Shown piece by piece: positions 14,719 to 24,383 of a stretch of DNA of 64,000 nucleotides. How positions within the stretch are numbered: position 1 is the first letter of the stretch; each line of letters starts with the position of its first letter. Both the position numbers and the translations under genes were made by a program. This stretch comes from Desulfarculaceae bacterium (lineage in GTDB: Bacteria > Desulfobacterota > Desulfarculia > Desulfarculales > Desulfarculaceae), in assembly GCA_021737145.1 (NCBI GenBank), contig JAIPEN010000009.1, positions 1 through 64,000 of the forward strand. The letters run 5' to 3'. The notes below the pieces were generated by a model, which was not told where the DNA came from, did no database searches, and saw nothing but the letters and a program-made list of their open reading frames with translations.

Positions 14719-16005
14719 CTAGCGCAGGTCCTTGACCCGCTCGGCCTTGCCCTGGGCCGCGGGCAGGCTGCCCGGGTCCACCAGCTCCACCTTGGGAGTC
14801 ACCAATATCTCGTCGCGCAGCAGGCCGGCGATGCGCCGGGCCAGGCCCTCGCGGTCCTCGCTGTTCATGCCCGCCATCCCGGCGGCCAGCTCCGCCTTTA
14901 GGGTCATGCTGGCCCCGGCCTCTCCGCCCTGCAACACGATCAAATAGTTGTTGCCCACCGCCTCCAGGCCCATGAGCACGCTCTCCACCTGCATGGGGTA
15001 CACGTTCACCCCCTTGATGATGAACATGTCGTCGCTGCGCCCGGCGATGCGGCTGATGCGCCGGTGGGTGCGGCCGCAGGGGCAGGGGCCGGGCAATACG
15101 GCGGCCAGGTCGCGGGTGCGGTAGCGGATCAGGGGCATGGCCTTGCGGTTCAGGGTGGTGAGCACCAGCTCGCCCACCCGGCCCTCGGGCACCGGCTCCA
15201 GGGTCTCGGGATCCACCACCTCCAAGAGGAAGGCGTCCTCCCACAAGTGCAGGCCGTTCTGCTCCTGGCACTCAAAGGCCACCCCCGGCCCGTTGAGCTC
15301 GCTGAGGCCGTAGTTGTTATAGGCCTTCACCCCGAACAGCTCCTCGATGCGCTGCCTGGCCTGTTCGCTGTGGGGCTCGGCCCCGATCACCGCGATGCGC
15401 AGGGAATTGTCGCCGCGCGGGTCCAGGCCCTGCTGGCCAAAGGCGGCGGCTAGCCGGAAGGCGTAGGAGGGGATGATGTGCATCACCGTGGTGCCGAACT
15501 GGCGCATCAGGGCTATCTGGCGGCGGCTGTTGCCCGCCCCGGCCGGGATGACCATGCTGCCCAGGCGCTCGGCCCCGTAGTGCATGCCCAGCCCGCCGGA
15601 AAACAGGCCGTAGCCGGTGAGGTTCTGCAACACGTCGCCGGGACGCACCCCGGCCATGTACAGGCCCCGGGCCAAGAGGTTGGCCCAATCCCTGAGGTCG
15701 CTCTTGGAGTGCAGCACCGCGGTGGGGTTGCCGGTGGTGCCGCTGGAGGCGTGCAGGCGCACCACCTGGCTCTTGGGCGCGGCCAAAAAACCGTAGGGGA
15801 AGTGGTCGCGCAGGTCCTGCTTCACGGTAAAGGGAAGCGAGGCCGCCTGCTCGGGCCGGGTCAGGTCGCGCTCGTCCAGCCCGGCCAGGGCCTGGGCGTA
15901 AAAGGGGGAGCGGCGGGCCTGTTTGAGCACGCGGCGCAGCCGCTCCACCTGTAGGCGCCCCAAGTCCTCCGGGGGCATGGTTTCCAGATCTTTTTGCCAA
16001 TACAT
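14719..16005 (-). CDS. paaK: Phenylacetate-CoA ligase (adenylate-forming)
   Basis: A 428-residue ANL-superfamily enzyme that activates an aryl or acyl acid with ATP and CoA. Family marks: VRLHASSGTTGNPTAV (ATP loop, about residues 86-101), the YGLSELNGPGVAFEC motif near 237, RTRDLAAVLPGPCPCGRTHRR near 300 and GRSDDMFIIKGVNVYP. The length is normal for PaaK. Substrate could be phenylacetate or a related aromatic acid; in anaerobes this family is linked to 2-oxoacid or aromatic breakdown. It starts at ATG 16005 behind GAGGAAACATC and stands alone with its own terminator. Confidence 0.94.
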   Translation of the reverse strand: MYWQKDLETMPPEDLGRLQVERLRRVLKQARRSPFYAQALAGLDERDLTRPEQAASLPFTVKQDLRDHFPYGFLAAPKSQVVRLHASSGTTGNPTAVLHSKSDLRDWANLLARGLYMAGVRPGDVLQNLTGYGLFSGGLGMHYGAERLGSMVIPAGAGNSRRQIALMRQFGTTVMHIIPSYAFRLAAAFGQQGLDPRGDNSLRIAVIGAEPHSEQARQRIEELFGVKAYNNYGLSELNGPGVAFECQEQNGLHLWEDAFLLEVVDPETLEPVPEGRVGELVLTTLNRKAMPLIRYRTRDLAAVLPGPCPCGRTHRRISRIAGRSDDMFIIKGVNVYPMQVESVLMGLEAVGNNYLIVLQGGEAGASMTLKAELAAGMAGMNSEDREGLARRIAGLLRDEILVTPKVELVDPGSLPAAQGKAERVKDLR

Positions 16006-16111
16006 GATGTTTCCTCACGGGTGCGGGCGGAAGGGCGCTAAGAATACCCCCGCGGGCTCGCGGGGGCAAGTTGAGGAAGATTCAGGCCGATTTTGGGGCC
16101 GTTCGGCCCTT

Positions 16112-16726
16112 TTAGGAGAGTTTTTTGTCCGGCGGGTCCACATAGCGGGGATAAAGCTCGGCCGCGCAATCGGGGCACAGGCTGTGGGTGAAGTCCACGT
16201 CCATGACCTTGGACAGGTAGCGGTCCAGGTTGTGCCACATCTCGGACTGGTCGCGCACCTTCTTGCAGCGGGCGCAGATGGGCAGCAGGCTGCGAAGCTC
16301 CACCAGCTCGCCGATGTCTTCCAGAATAAGCAGGGCCAGCTCGCGTCCCCGGTACTCCAGGGGCGCGGTGGTCACCAGCAGATAGGCCGGGGCCGGGCCG
16401 GTGGGGCCTTGCAGCTCCAGGCGGGCCTTTCGGCGGCTCACCTTGCCCCGGACAAAGCAGCTCTCCACCGAGCCGCGCACCACGCACTGGGGGCATACGG
16501 GCGAGCGGCCGCAGCCCTGGTCGGTCTCGCCGGCGTGCAGGCAGTGCAGGGCCTCGCCGGCCCGCTGGCCCTCGCCGCCGCCCCGAGAGGCCAATAGCTC
16601 CCCAGCCGCCTGGTTGTGGTCGATGATCACCACGTCCCGGTCCACCACCATGATCGGCGCGGGCACCGCGTCGTACACCGCGCGGTCAAAGTCGCCATTC
16701 AGCACGTTTTCCCGTTCCTGGTTCAT
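16112..16726 (-). CDS. PAS-domain protein with C-terminal CxxC motifs
   Basis: A 204-residue cytosolic protein: a PAS sensor domain (about 12-140; DAVPAPIMVVDRDVVIIDHN, then LLVTTAPLEYRGRELALLILEDI) and a short C-terminal region LLPICARCKKVRD...LCPDC with two CxxC pairs, which could bind metal or respond to redox state. This C-terminal segment is common behind PAS domains in deltaproteobacteria. An extra cysteine cluster GCGRSPVCPQC lies within the PAS domain. No kinase or output domain is present, so it may act by protein contact. Start ATG 16726 is behind GAAGGGACCC. Confidence 0.8.
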   Translation of the reverse strand: MNQERENVLNGDFDRAVYDAVPAPIMVVDRDVVIIDHNQAAGELLASRGGGEGQRAGEALHCLHAGETDQGCGRSPVCPQCVVRGSVESCFVRGKVSRRKARLELQGPTGPAPAYLLVTTAPLEYRGRELALLILEDIGELVELRSLLPICARCKKVRDQSEMWHNLDRYLSKVMDVDFTHSLCPDCAAELYPRYVDPPDKKLS

Positions 16727-16917
16727 AGGGTCCCTTCGGATTGGTTCTCAAACGCGGGCTAAGCCGGCACCCTGATGTTAGGTGGCCGCGCCGCGGCAGT
16801 CAATCCCCCGCCGCGGTCATTATATTGAGGGAATCACCTCATCGCCGGGACGGCCAACCTGTGCTAGCTTTTTAAGGAACAAGCGCACCTGGTGAAAACA
16901 CAACCGGGAATGGAGCC

Positions 16918-18420
16918 ATGCCCGAGCAACGAATACGTTACGCCCCGCTCAGGGACAAGATATGCACCCCCGCCGAGGCGGCGGCCCACATAACCGACGG
17001 CAACAACCTTTTCGTCTCCGGCTTCACCGCCGGCTACCCCAAGCTCATCCCGGCCGAGCTGGTCAAAAGGGCCGAGGCCGGGGAAAAGCTCAAGGTCAAC
17101 ATCTTCGCCGGGGCCTCCACCGGCGACGCGGTGGACGGGGTCTTGGCCCGGGCCGGCCTGGTGGGCTGGCGGCGGCCCTACATGTCCGACCGCTTCATGC
17201 GCGCGGCCATCAACCACAACGAGATCATGTTCAAGGACGACCACCTCTCGGGCCTGTCGGCCGCGGTCAGGGCCGGGCGCTGGGGCCCGGTGGACGTGGC
17301 CGTGGTGGAGGTGGCCGCGGTGACCAGCCGGGGCAACCTCATCCCCACCCTCAGCGTGGGCAACACCCCGGCCTATCTCAAGATGGCCGACAAGATCATC
17401 CTGGAGGTGAGCAACGTGGACCCGCCCGAGCTGGAGGGCATCCACGACATCTTCATGCCCGAGGACCCGCCCTGGCGCATGCCCATCCCCATCTACCGGA
17501 CCGGCGACCGCATCGGCAAGCCCTTCATGGAGGTGGACCCCTCCCGGGTGGTGGCCGTGGTCTACAGCCAGGAGGCCGACACCTGCGCCATCTTCAGCGA
17601 AACCGACGAGGCGGCCCTGTCCATCGCCCAGCAGCTGTTGGACTTCGTGCGCCACGAGATGAAGCGGGGCCGCTTGCCCAAGGACCTGCCCTGGCAGTCC
17701 GGGGTGGGCGACGTGGCCAACGCGGTGCTCGCCGGCTTCATGGACGATGACTTCTTCTCCGAGGTGAGCATCTACTCCGAGGTATTGCAGGACACGGTAC
17801 TGGATTTGATCGACATGGGCCGGGTGCGCGCCGCTTCGGGTTCGGCCCTGACCCTGAGCGAAAAGGCCCGCGAGCGCTTTTTCCGGGAGCTCTACCGCTA
17901 CAAGGAAAAGATCGTCCTCAGGTCGGTGGAGATAAGCAACGCGCCCGAGGTCATCGCCCGCTTGGGGGTGCTGGCGGTCAACACCGCCCTGGAGATCGAC
18001 ATCTACGGCCAGGTCAACTCCACCCACGTCATGGGCAGCCAAATGATGAACGGCATCGGCGGCTCGGGCGACTTTGAGCGCAACGGGGCCGTCAGCTTCA
18101 TGGTCACCCCCTCCACGGCCAAGAACGGGGCCATCAGCGCCATCGTGCCCATGGTCAGCCATGTGGACCACTCCGAGCACTCGGTGGACGTGATCATCAC
18201 CGAGTACGGCCTGGTGGACACCAGGAACCTCACCCCGCGCCAGGTGGCCGAGGCGGTGATCACCCGCTGCGCCCATCCCGACTACCGCGAGCTGCTCTGG
18301 GACTACTATGAGCGCGCCTGCCGCGAGACCGGCGGGCACGAGCCCCACCTGCTCGGCGAGGTCTTCGGCTTCCACCAGCGCTTTCTGGAAACCGGGCACA
18401 TGCTCCCCGATCCGGCCTAG
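16918..18420 (+). CDS. Acetyl-CoA hydrolase/transferase family (succinate- or propionate-type CoA-transferase)
   Basis: A 500-residue cytosolic CoA-transferase. Landmarks: NLFVSGFTAGYPKLIP near residue 30, IFAGASTGDAVDG, a helical middle, GSQMMNGIGGSGDFERNGAVSFMVTPS near 375 (glycine-rich CoA loop) and HSVDVIITEYGLVDTRNLTPRQ. These match the Cat1/ScpC/AarC group that moves CoA between acetate, succinate and propionate. It could serve short-chain acid activation together with the other CoA-transferase at 8850. Start ATG 16918 follows GGGAATGGAGCC, and an intrinsic terminator follows the stop. Confidence 0.9.
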   Translation: MPEQRIRYAPLRDKICTPAEAAAHITDGNNLFVSGFTAGYPKLIPAELVKRAEAGEKLKVNIFAGASTGDAVDGVLARAGLVGWRRPYMSDRFMRAAINHNEIMFKDDHLSGLSAAVRAGRWGPVDVAVVEVAAVTSRGNLIPTLSVGNTPAYLKMADKIILEVSNVDPPELEGIHDIFMPEDPPWRMPIPIYRTGDRIGKPFMEVDPSRVVAVVYSQEADTCAIFSETDEAALSIAQQLLDFVRHEMKRGRLPKDLPWQSGVGDVANAVLAGFMDDDFFSEVSIYSEVLQDTVLDLIDMGRVRAASGSALTLSEKARERFFRELYRYKEKIVLRSVEISNAPEVIARLGVLAVNTALEIDIYGQVNSTHVMGSQMMNGIGGSGDFERNGAVSFMVTPSTAKNGAISAIVPMVSHVDHSEHSVDVIITEYGLVDTRNLTPRQVAEAVITRCAHPDYRELLWDYYERACRETGGHEPHLLGEVFGFHQRFLETGHMLPDPA

Positions 18421-18444
18421 TCCGGCCCCGGCGCCGCCCCCACG

Positions 18445-18484
18445 CCGCCCCCACGCCGCTCTCGGGCGCGGCGGCGGTTTTTTG
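18445..18484 (+). terminator. Intrinsic terminator after the CoA-transferase gene
   Basis: CGCCGC - TCTCGGGC - GCGGCG stem followed by GCGG and a run of six T at 18478-18483. Confidence 0.75.
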
Positions 18485-18565
18485 TGCTAGCCTGTCAGCT
18501 CACGGATACACGGGGGCCCGCTGGCCGGCGCCAGACCATGGACCCCAAGCCAGAAAGGTGCTTCC

Positions 18566-19984
18566 ATGCCTCTGCACGCCAAGGAACATGTCCGGGACAA
18601 CCTCTTGGACGACATCTACGCCACCAGCGACCTGTCGGTGGCCATGCCCAAATACAAGTTCCCGGCGGGCGAGAACCGTCCGCGCGACGCCTACCAGGCG
18701 GTGCACGACGAGCTGATGCTCGACGGCAACGCCCGCCAGAACCTGGCCACCTTCTGCTCCACCTGGGTGGACCCGGAGATCCACCGGCTCATGGACGAGT
18801 GCGTGGACAAGAACATGATCGACAAGGACGAGTACCCCCAGACCGCCGAGCTGGAGGCCCGCTGCGTGGCCATGCTGGCCGACATCTGGAACTCGCCCGA
18901 GGCGGACAACACCGTGGGCTGCTCCACCACCGGCTCCAGCGAGGCCTCCATGCTGGGGGGCATGGCCTTGAAGTGGCGCTGGCGCGAGCGGATGAAGGCC
19001 CAGGGCAAGCCCACCGACAAGCCCAACCTGGTCACGGGCCCGGTGCAGATATGCTGGCACAAGTTCACCCGCTACTGGGAGGTGGAGCACCGCGAGGTGC
19101 CCATGGAGGGCGAGCGCCTGATCATGACCCCGGAGGTGGTGGCCGACTACTGCGATGAAAACACCATCGGTGTGGTCTCCACCCTGGGGGTGACCTACAC
19201 CGGCCAGTACGAGGACATCAAGGGCATCAGCCAGGCCCTGGACCAGGTTCAGGCCGACAAGGGCTGGGACATCCCCATCCACGTGGACGCGGCCAGCGGC
19301 GGCTTTCTGGCGCCCTTTTGCCGGCCCCAGCTGGAGTGGGACTTCCGCCTGCCCAGGGTCAAGTCCATCAACGCCTCGGGCCACAAGTTCGGCCTGGCTC
19401 CCCTGGGAGTGGGCTGGGCGGTGTGGCGCGACCGCGAGGAGCTGCCCGAGGACCTGATCTTCTGGGTCAACTACCTGGGCAGCAACATCCCCACCTTTGC
19501 CCTGAACTTCTCCCGCCCGGGCGGCCAGATCGTGGCCCAGTACTACAACTTCCTGCGCCTGGGCCGGGAGGGCTACCGCAAGATTCAGCAGGCCTGCTAT
19601 GACACGGCGGTGTTTCTGGGCCGGGAAATCGAAAAACTGGGGCCTTTCGAGGTGCTCTACAACGGCGAGGGCGGCATCCCGGCCCTGCTGTGGAGCCTCA
19701 AGCCGGGCGTGGACCACGGCTTCAGCCTCTACGATCTGTCGGACAAGCTCCGCAGCCGGGGCTGGCAGGTGCCCGCCTATTCCATGCCCGCCAACCGTCA
19801 GGACCTGGTGGTCTGCCGCGCCATGATCCGCCACGGCATCAGCCGCGACCTGGGCTGCCTGCTCTTGGAAGACATCCAGCGCTGTCTGGACTACTTTGCC
19901 AAGCACCCGGGGCGGGAGCCGATGAGCGCCGCGGAGGGGGCCAGCTTCTCCCACACCGGCGCTCCCATGCCCCCGGCCAAATGA
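18566..19984 (+). CDS. gadB: Glutamate decarboxylase
   Basis: A 472-residue PLP enzyme that converts glutamate to GABA and CO2. Length and motifs match bacterial Gad: [19 protein letters not shown] (residues about 115-135), [13 protein letters not shown], and the PLP lysine K274 in [15 protein letters not shown]. Followed by [20 protein letters not shown]. In enteric bacteria the enzyme serves acid resistance with an antiporter; no GABA antiporter gene is visible in this window. Start ATG 18566 has AAAGGTGC upstream. The alpha/beta-hydrolase gene follows 46 bp later and may be co-transcribed. Confidence 0.95.
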   Translation: MPLHAKEHVRDNLLDDIYATSDLSVAMPKYKFPAGENRPRDAYQAVHDELMLDGNARQNLATFCSTWVDPEIHRLMDECVDKNMIDKDEYPQTAELEARCVAMLADIWNSPEADNTVGCSTTGSSEASMLGGMALKWRWRERMKAQGKPTDKPNLVTGPVQICWHKFTRYWEVEHREVPMEGERLIMTPEVVADYCDENTIGVVSTLGVTYTGQYEDIKGISQALDQVQADKGWDIPIHVDAASGGFLAPFCRPQLEWDFRLPRVKSINASGHKFGLAPLGVGWAVWRDREELPEDLIFWVNYLGSNIPTFALNFSRPGGQIVAQYYNFLRLGREGYRKIQQACYDTAVFLGREIEKLGPFEVLYNGEGGIPALLWSLKPGVDHGFSLYDLSDKLRSRGWQVPAYSMPANRQDLVVCRAMIRHGISRDLGCLLLEDIQRCLDYFAKHPGREPMSAAEGASFSHTGAPMPPAK

Positions 19985-20030
19985 TCCCCGGTCCCCGGAG
20001 CCGCCCGCGCGGACCCCAGGAGAAGAGCCC

Positions 20031-20666
20031 ATGAGCGAAGAGCGAGTATTCATCGAGGTGAATGAGCAGGTCACCCTGGAGGGCGGCCTGAGCCTGCCCC
20101 CCGATCCCAAGGGCGCGCTCCTGGTGCTGCACCCCCATCCCCTGTACGGCGGGTCCATGCACAACCAGGTGGTCCTGGCCCTGGTGCAGGGGGCCGAACA
20201 GGCCGGCTGGGCCGCGCTACGGATTAACTTCCGGGGGGTGGGGCGCTCCACCGGCCGCCACGAGGACGGGGTGGGCGAGCAACAGGACGTTATCGCGGCC
20301 GCGGCCTGGCTGCGCCGGCGGGTTCCCGGCCCCCTGGCGCTCTCGGGTTACTCCTTCGGCTGCCTCGCCGGGGCCAATGCCGCGGGCCGGGTTCAGGGCC
20401 TGAGCGGTGGGGTGTGGGTCAGCCCGCCCTACATCCTGGGCGATCCGCCCCTCTGGCCCGAGGGCGCCGGACCCCTGCTGATCATGTCCGGCGATGCCGA
20501 CGAATATGGCGATACGGCCAAGCTGATGGCCTACGACCAGGCCATGGGTGCACGGAGCACCCTAATTCTCACCCCCGGGGGGGATCACTTCTGGTCAATG
20601 GGCGGCAGTGCACTGACCCGTGAGTCGACCCGGTTTCTCCGAAAGATTAATGAGCTTGATTCATAA
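20031..20666 (+). CDS. Alpha/beta-hydrolase (dienelactone-hydrolase-like)
   Basis: A 211-residue cytosolic hydrolase. The nucleophile elbow is GYSFG with S108; the oxyanion segment is LHPHPLYGGSMHN (residues 34-45); the acid is likely D156 or D158 (SGDADEYG) and the base H186 (GGDHFW). The HPHP-x-GGSM motif is typical of small hydrolases of the CocE/dienelactone group with unknown natural substrate. Start ATG 20031 follows AGGAGAAGAGCCC. It directly follows the glutamate decarboxylase gene. Confidence 0.86.
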   Translation: MSEERVFIEVNEQVTLEGGLSLPPDPKGALLVLHPHPLYGGSMHNQVVLALVQGAEQAGWAALRINFRGVGRSTGRHEDGVGEQQDVIAAAAWLRRRVPGPLALSGYSFGCLAGANAAGRVQGLSGGVWVSPPYILGDPPLWPEGAGPLLIMSGDADEYGDTAKLMAYDQAMGARSTLILTPGGDHFWSMGGSALTRESTRFLRKINELDS

Positions 20667-20726
20667 GGCAATACGGCAACATTTGGTATGTTACAAAAAT
20701 AATTCCACAATATCTTGTTTTTTAGG

Positions 20727-20756
20727 TTGACACGCTTAAATCCGCCTTGCTACTCT
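20727..20756 (+). promoter_or_regulatory. Sigma70-like promoter ahead of a candidate small RNA
   Basis: TTGACA (20727-20732), 18-bp spacer, TACTCT (20751-20756), within a locally AT-rich stretch. The next annotated start codon is more than 300 bp downstream, with a hairpin terminator in between. Confidence 0.5.
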
Positions 20757-20759
20757 ACA

Positions 20760-20940
20760 TTCAACATAGAATGCACTGTCCATCTATGTCTCATGCCCTC
20801 TCTCCACCCCGCGAGCGTACCGCAACCCTTCCTGACAGGTGCACTGGACGGTTGCAGGGTGGTTGTTCCCTCCCAGGAAGGTCACTGGCCTTCTCCCTCC
20901 CCGCTCAGGGCCGGCTTAAAAACCCGGCCCTGATCCTTTT
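20760..20940 (+). ncRNA. Candidate small RNA of about 180 nt
   Basis: The interval runs from a TTGACA-N18-TACTCT promoter to a hairpin (TCAGGGCCGG at 20905-20914 with CCGGCCCTGA at 20924-20933) followed by TCCTTTT. Within it CCTTCCTG (20827-20834) can pair with CAGGAAGG (20874-20881). Frames across it have no ribosome site or recognisable protein. No known RNA family was recognised; length is near that of 6S RNA but the consensus cannot be judged by eye. This region is the 404-bp gap between the hydrolase and the histidine kinase genes. Confidence 0.35.
20905..20940 (+). terminator. Hairpin terminator of the candidate small RNA
   Basis: Perfect 10-bp stem TCAGGGCCGG / CCGGCCCTGA with a 9-nt loop, followed by TCCTTTTGG. 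Confidence 0.5.
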
Positions 20941-21070
20941 GGTGCACTGAGGCCGATTCAGGGCCCTCCAAGGCCCCTGCGCGGCAATATGGGCCCAAAT
21001 CAACCACACTCTTGTCCCGCCAGGGCGCATCTGCTACAAAAAAGAACGAACCCCCTGCTACGGAAAGCTC

Positions 21071-22201
21071 ATGCAAACCACCCCAGGCGAGGACAACTGC
21101 CGCGAGGACCTGGCCCAGGCGGCCCAGGAGCTGGAAAAGTTCCGCTCCATCGTGGAGAGCGCCGAGCTGGGGGTGGTCACCATCAACGAGCATCACGAGG
21201 TGGTCTACCTCAACCAGGCGGCCGAGAAGATGTTCGGCTACGACCGGGTCGAGATCCTGGGCGGCGACCTCTCCCCCCTGATCCCCTCGGAGCACCGCCA
21301 GCGCCACCGCCACTACGTGGAGCGCTACGTGCGCACCCGGCGGGGCAAGCTCATCGGCCACACCGCCGAGCTGGAGGCCGAGCGCAAGGACGGCACCCGC
21401 TTCCCGGTGTCCATCAGCTTTTCCATGGCCGAGGTGGGCGGCGGCCCCCTGATGACCGCCATCTTCCGCGACCTGAGCAAGGAGGCGGGCCTGGAGCAGA
21501 AGGTCAAGCAGAGCCAGCGCCTGGCCATCCTGGGGGAGATGGTGGCCACGGTGAGCCACGAGATCCGCTCGCCGCTCACCCTCATCGGCGGTTTCGCCCG
21601 CCAGTTGGAGCGCGAGGACGGGCTCAGCCACAAGGGCCGCGACAAGGTGGCCATCATCACCAAGGAGGTGGAGCGCCTGGAGACCATCCTCAACGAGCTG
21701 GGCGACCTCTCGCGGCCGGCCAAATACAACTGGCGCGAAAGCGACCTCAGCCAGGTGGTGGAGCACGTGGCCGAGCTCATGGAGCCCCAGCTCAGCGCGG
21801 CCGGGGCCTCCCTGGAGCTGAGCAAGGGCGATCAGCTCCCCAGGGTCATGGCCGACCACGACCGTTTGAGCCAGGTGCTGATCAACCTGATCAACAACGC
21901 GGTGCAGGCCTCGGGCCAGGGGGCCGAGGTGCGGATGTCCCTGTCGGCCAACGGCGACGGGGTAAAGCTGGAGGTGGCCGACTCGGGCCCCGGCCTGGAC
22001 CCGGCCCATCTGCAGGATATCTTCACCCCCTTCTTCACCACCAAATCCGGGGGCACCGGCCTGGGCCTGCCCGTGGCCCGGCGCATCATCGAGGAACACG
22101 GCGGCTCCATCGAGCTGCTCAACGGCGAAAACGGCGGGGCCGTGGCCCGCATCCTGCTGCCTCCCGCCCCGGGCCTCCAGCAAGAGCTGCCCCTGGGCTG
22201 A
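21071..22201 (+). CDS. PAS-domain sensor histidine kinase
   Basis: A 376-residue soluble kinase: PAS domain (about 20-140; VESAELGVVTINEHHEVVYLN, MFGYDRVEILGGDL), HisKA dimerisation domain with H163 in VATVSHEIRSPLTLIGG, and a HATPase domain with N-box LINLINNAVQA, G1 box DSGPGLDP and G2 GTGLGLPVARRI. No membrane segment, so it senses an internal signal. No response regulator gene is adjacent (orphan kinase); the diguanylate cyclase gene downstream is a possible functional neighbour only. Start ATG 21071. Confidence 0.92.
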   Translation: MQTTPGEDNCREDLAQAAQELEKFRSIVESAELGVVTINEHHEVVYLNQAAEKMFGYDRVEILGGDLSPLIPSEHRQRHRHYVERYVRTRRGKLIGHTAELEAERKDGTRFPVSISFSMAEVGGGPLMTAIFRDLSKEAGLEQKVKQSQRLAILGEMVATVSHEIRSPLTLIGGFARQLEREDGLSHKGRDKVAIITKEVERLETILNELGDLSRPAKYNWRESDLSQVVEHVAELMEPQLSAAGASLELSKGDQLPRVMADHDRLSQVLINLINNAVQASGQGAEVRMSLSANGDGVKLEVADSGPGLDPAHLQDIFTPFFTTKSGGTGLGLPVARRIIEEHGGSIELLNGENGGAVARILLPPAPGLQQELPLG

Positions 22202-22404
22202 TCCCGGGCCATATCCGGCGAAAATCAGCAAAAATCACCACGTTGTATGGTATTTTGGTCATAGATTGAACGGAGCTAGGCGGTTTGCCAAACCAAAAGC
22301 CGCCGGAGACTCCCCGCGACACGTGATCGTATCAACCGGCCTCCCACTTCATTGCGGTTCATCCGAGGGCCAGCCCCCTTCAACTATTCTCCTGGAGCCG
22401 CCCC

Positions 22405-23754
22405 ATGCTTCGCATTACCAAAAAGGTGTTCAACGACCTCGCCCTGTGGATGATCGGCCTGGGCCTGGCCATGGGGGTGGTGTTTCCCTTCTTCGTGGTC
22501 CTCATGGGGGTGTCGTCCGAAAAAGCGCTCACCCCCGGCTTTTTCGCGGCCTGCATGGCGGCCGGCTTCCTGGTGGGCGCGGCCAACATCGCCCTGGCCC
22601 GGGGCGTGGTGGGCAAGCGCCTGAGGCTCCTGGCCCAGCGCATGAGGGTGGTGGAGAACAACCTCAAGCAAATGGCCGATGGGGTCACCGATGGCTGCGC
22701 GGCCGAGGACTGCTACATCACCATCGATTCCGAAGATGAGATCGGCGAGAGCGCCATGGCCTTCAACCAACTGGTGGGCGCCCTGACCGTGGCCCATTCC
22801 AGCGAGGGCGCGGTGCGCGAGTTCAGCCGCCTGCTGGCCAGCCGCCTGGAGCTGGACACCCTGGCCGGCGACGCCCTGCGCCAACTCATGGACAACTCCA
22901 AGGCCGGGGCCGGGGCCCTGCTGGTGGAGAGCGAGGGCCTGCTGGAGGTGGCCGCCTCCCACGGCCTCAAGGACCCCGAGAGCTTGGATCAGAGCGACCA
23001 CGTGCGCGCCGCCATGCGCGGCGGCCAGCGCCAACTGGTGCGCCTGCCCGCCGATCTCACGGTCAACGGGGTGCTGGCCGAGTTCCGCCCCCAGGAGGTG
23101 CTGGTGGACCCGGTGCGTTACAAGTCCGTGCCCATCGGGGCCCTGGTGCTGGCCTCGGGCGAGCCCTTTGGCGCCGAGGGCCTGCGCAACGTGGAGCTGC
23201 TGCGCCCGGCCCTGGCCCTGGCCCTGAACAACGCCCTGGCCCACGAGCGCCTGCAACGCCTGGCCGCCCTGGACCCGCTCACCGGGGTGTTCAACCGCCG
23301 CTTCGGTTTGGGCCGCCTGCGCGAGGAGTTCAGCCGCGCGGTGCGCGACGGCTCTCCCCTGGGCGTGGTGATGTTCGACCTGGATCATTTCAAGAAGGTC
23401 AACGACACCTACGGCCACCTGGTGGGGGACCGGGTGCTGGTGCACCTGGCCAAGCTGGCCCGCACGGTGATGCGCGAGGGCGATGTGCTGGTGCGCTATG
23501 GCGGCGAGGAGTTCCTGGCCATCCTGCCCGCCGCCGCGCTCAGCGACAGCCAACTGGTGGCCGAGCGCCTGCGCCGCCTGCTGGGCGAAAGCGTGGTAAA
23601 GGACGGCCAGCAGGAGATACGGGTCACCCTCAGCGCGGGGGTGGCCTCCACTCCCGAGCATTCGGTGGACAACCCCGAGGGCCTGGTGGGCCTGGCCGAC
23701 AAGGCCCTGTACGCGGCCAAGGATGCGGGCCGCGACCGGGTGCGCTCGGCCTGA
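22405..23754 (+). CDS. Membrane diguanylate cyclase with GAF-like and GGDEF domains
   Basis: A 449-residue protein: two N-terminal membrane helices (about 14-35 and 44-62), a HAMP-like linker, a GAF-like sensor domain (about 150-280), and a GGDEF domain with the active GGEEF at residues 366-370. The inhibitory I-site R357-E-G-D360 sits five residues before it, so product inhibition by c-di-GMP is expected. Substrate-binding segment DLDHFKKVNDTYGH is intact. It makes c-di-GMP from GTP at the membrane. Start ATG 22405 follows CTGGAG. The 203-bp gap upstream holds a GGCGG/CCGCC hairpin but no known element. Confidence 0.93.
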   Translation: MLRITKKVFNDLALWMIGLGLAMGVVFPFFVVLMGVSSEKALTPGFFAACMAAGFLVGAANIALARGVVGKRLRLLAQRMRVVENNLKQMADGVTDGCAAEDCYITIDSEDEIGESAMAFNQLVGALTVAHSSEGAVREFSRLLASRLELDTLAGDALRQLMDNSKAGAGALLVESEGLLEVAASHGLKDPESLDQSDHVRAAMRGGQRQLVRLPADLTVNGVLAEFRPQEVLVDPVRYKSVPIGALVLASGEPFGAEGLRNVELLRPALALALNNALAHERLQRLAALDPLTGVFNRRFGLGRLREEFSRAVRDGSPLGVVMFDLDHFKKVNDTYGHLVGDRVLVHLAKLARTVMREGDVLVRYGGEEFLAILPAAALSDSQLVAERLRRLLGESVVKDGQQEIRVTLSAGVASTPEHSVDNPEGLVGLADKALYAAKDAGRDRVRSA

Positions 23755-23811
23755 CCCTCCGGCCGCTTGCACGGCCCGTACCCTTCAAAAAACCTCTCCC
23801 CAGCCAAGCCT

Positions 23812-23839
23812 TTGTAAAAGGCCCCCCCCAGGTTATACT
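23812..23839 (+). promoter_or_regulatory. Promoter of the def-fmt-rsmB operon
   Basis: TTGTAA (23812-23817), 16-bp C-rich spacer, TATACT (23834-23839), 31 bp ahead of the def start codon. Confidence 0.6.
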
Positions 23840-23870
23840 TGAGGCTCGCTAACTCTGACAGGATCGCAAC

Positions 23871-24383
23871 ATGGCAGTGCTACCCATAAAAACCTATCCC
23901 GATCCCTGCCTCAGTCAGGCCTGCCGCCAGGTGGAGGTGGTGGACGACGACCTCAGGCGGCTGGCCTCGGATATGCTCGAAACCATGTACGCCGCGCCGG
24001 GGGTGGGCCTGGCCGCGCCCCAGGTGGGCAGCGACCTCCGCCTGGTGGTGATCGACTGCGCCAACAGGGACGACGACCCCGCCCCCATGGTGCTGGTCAA
24101 CCCCCGCATCGTGGAGGCCGAGGGCTCCCTGGTGTTCGATGAAGGCTGCCTCTCGGTGCCTGATCTCACCTGCGACGTCACCCGCCACGAGCGGGTGGTG
24201 GTGGAGGCCCTGGACGCCCAGGGCCGTCCCCTGCGGCTGGAGGGCGTGGGGCTGTTGGCGGTGTGCCTGCAACACGAGCTGGACCATCTGGATGGCCGCT
24301 TGTTCATCGACCGCATCAGCCCCCTCAAGCGCGCCTTGTACAAGAAGCGCCGGGTCAAACAGTTGAAACGGGACGAGGCGTGA
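23871..24383 (+). CDS. def: Peptide deformylase
   Basis: A 170-residue metalloenzyme that removes the N-formyl group from new proteins. All three signature motifs are present: GVGLAAPQ (residues about 44-51), EGCLS (metal-binding Cys) and HELDH (the HExxH metal site). Start ATG 23871. It overlaps fmt by GTGA, so deformylase and formyltransferase are translationally coupled, as is common. Confidence 0.97.
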   Translation: MAVLPIKTYPDPCLSQACRQVEVVDDDLRRLASDMLETMYAAPGVGLAAPQVGSDLRLVVIDCANRDDDPAPMVLVNPRIVEAEGSLVFDEGCLSVPDLTCDVTRHERVVVEALDAQGRPLRLEGVGLLAVCLQHELDHLDGRLFIDRISPLKRALYKKRRVKQLKRDEA

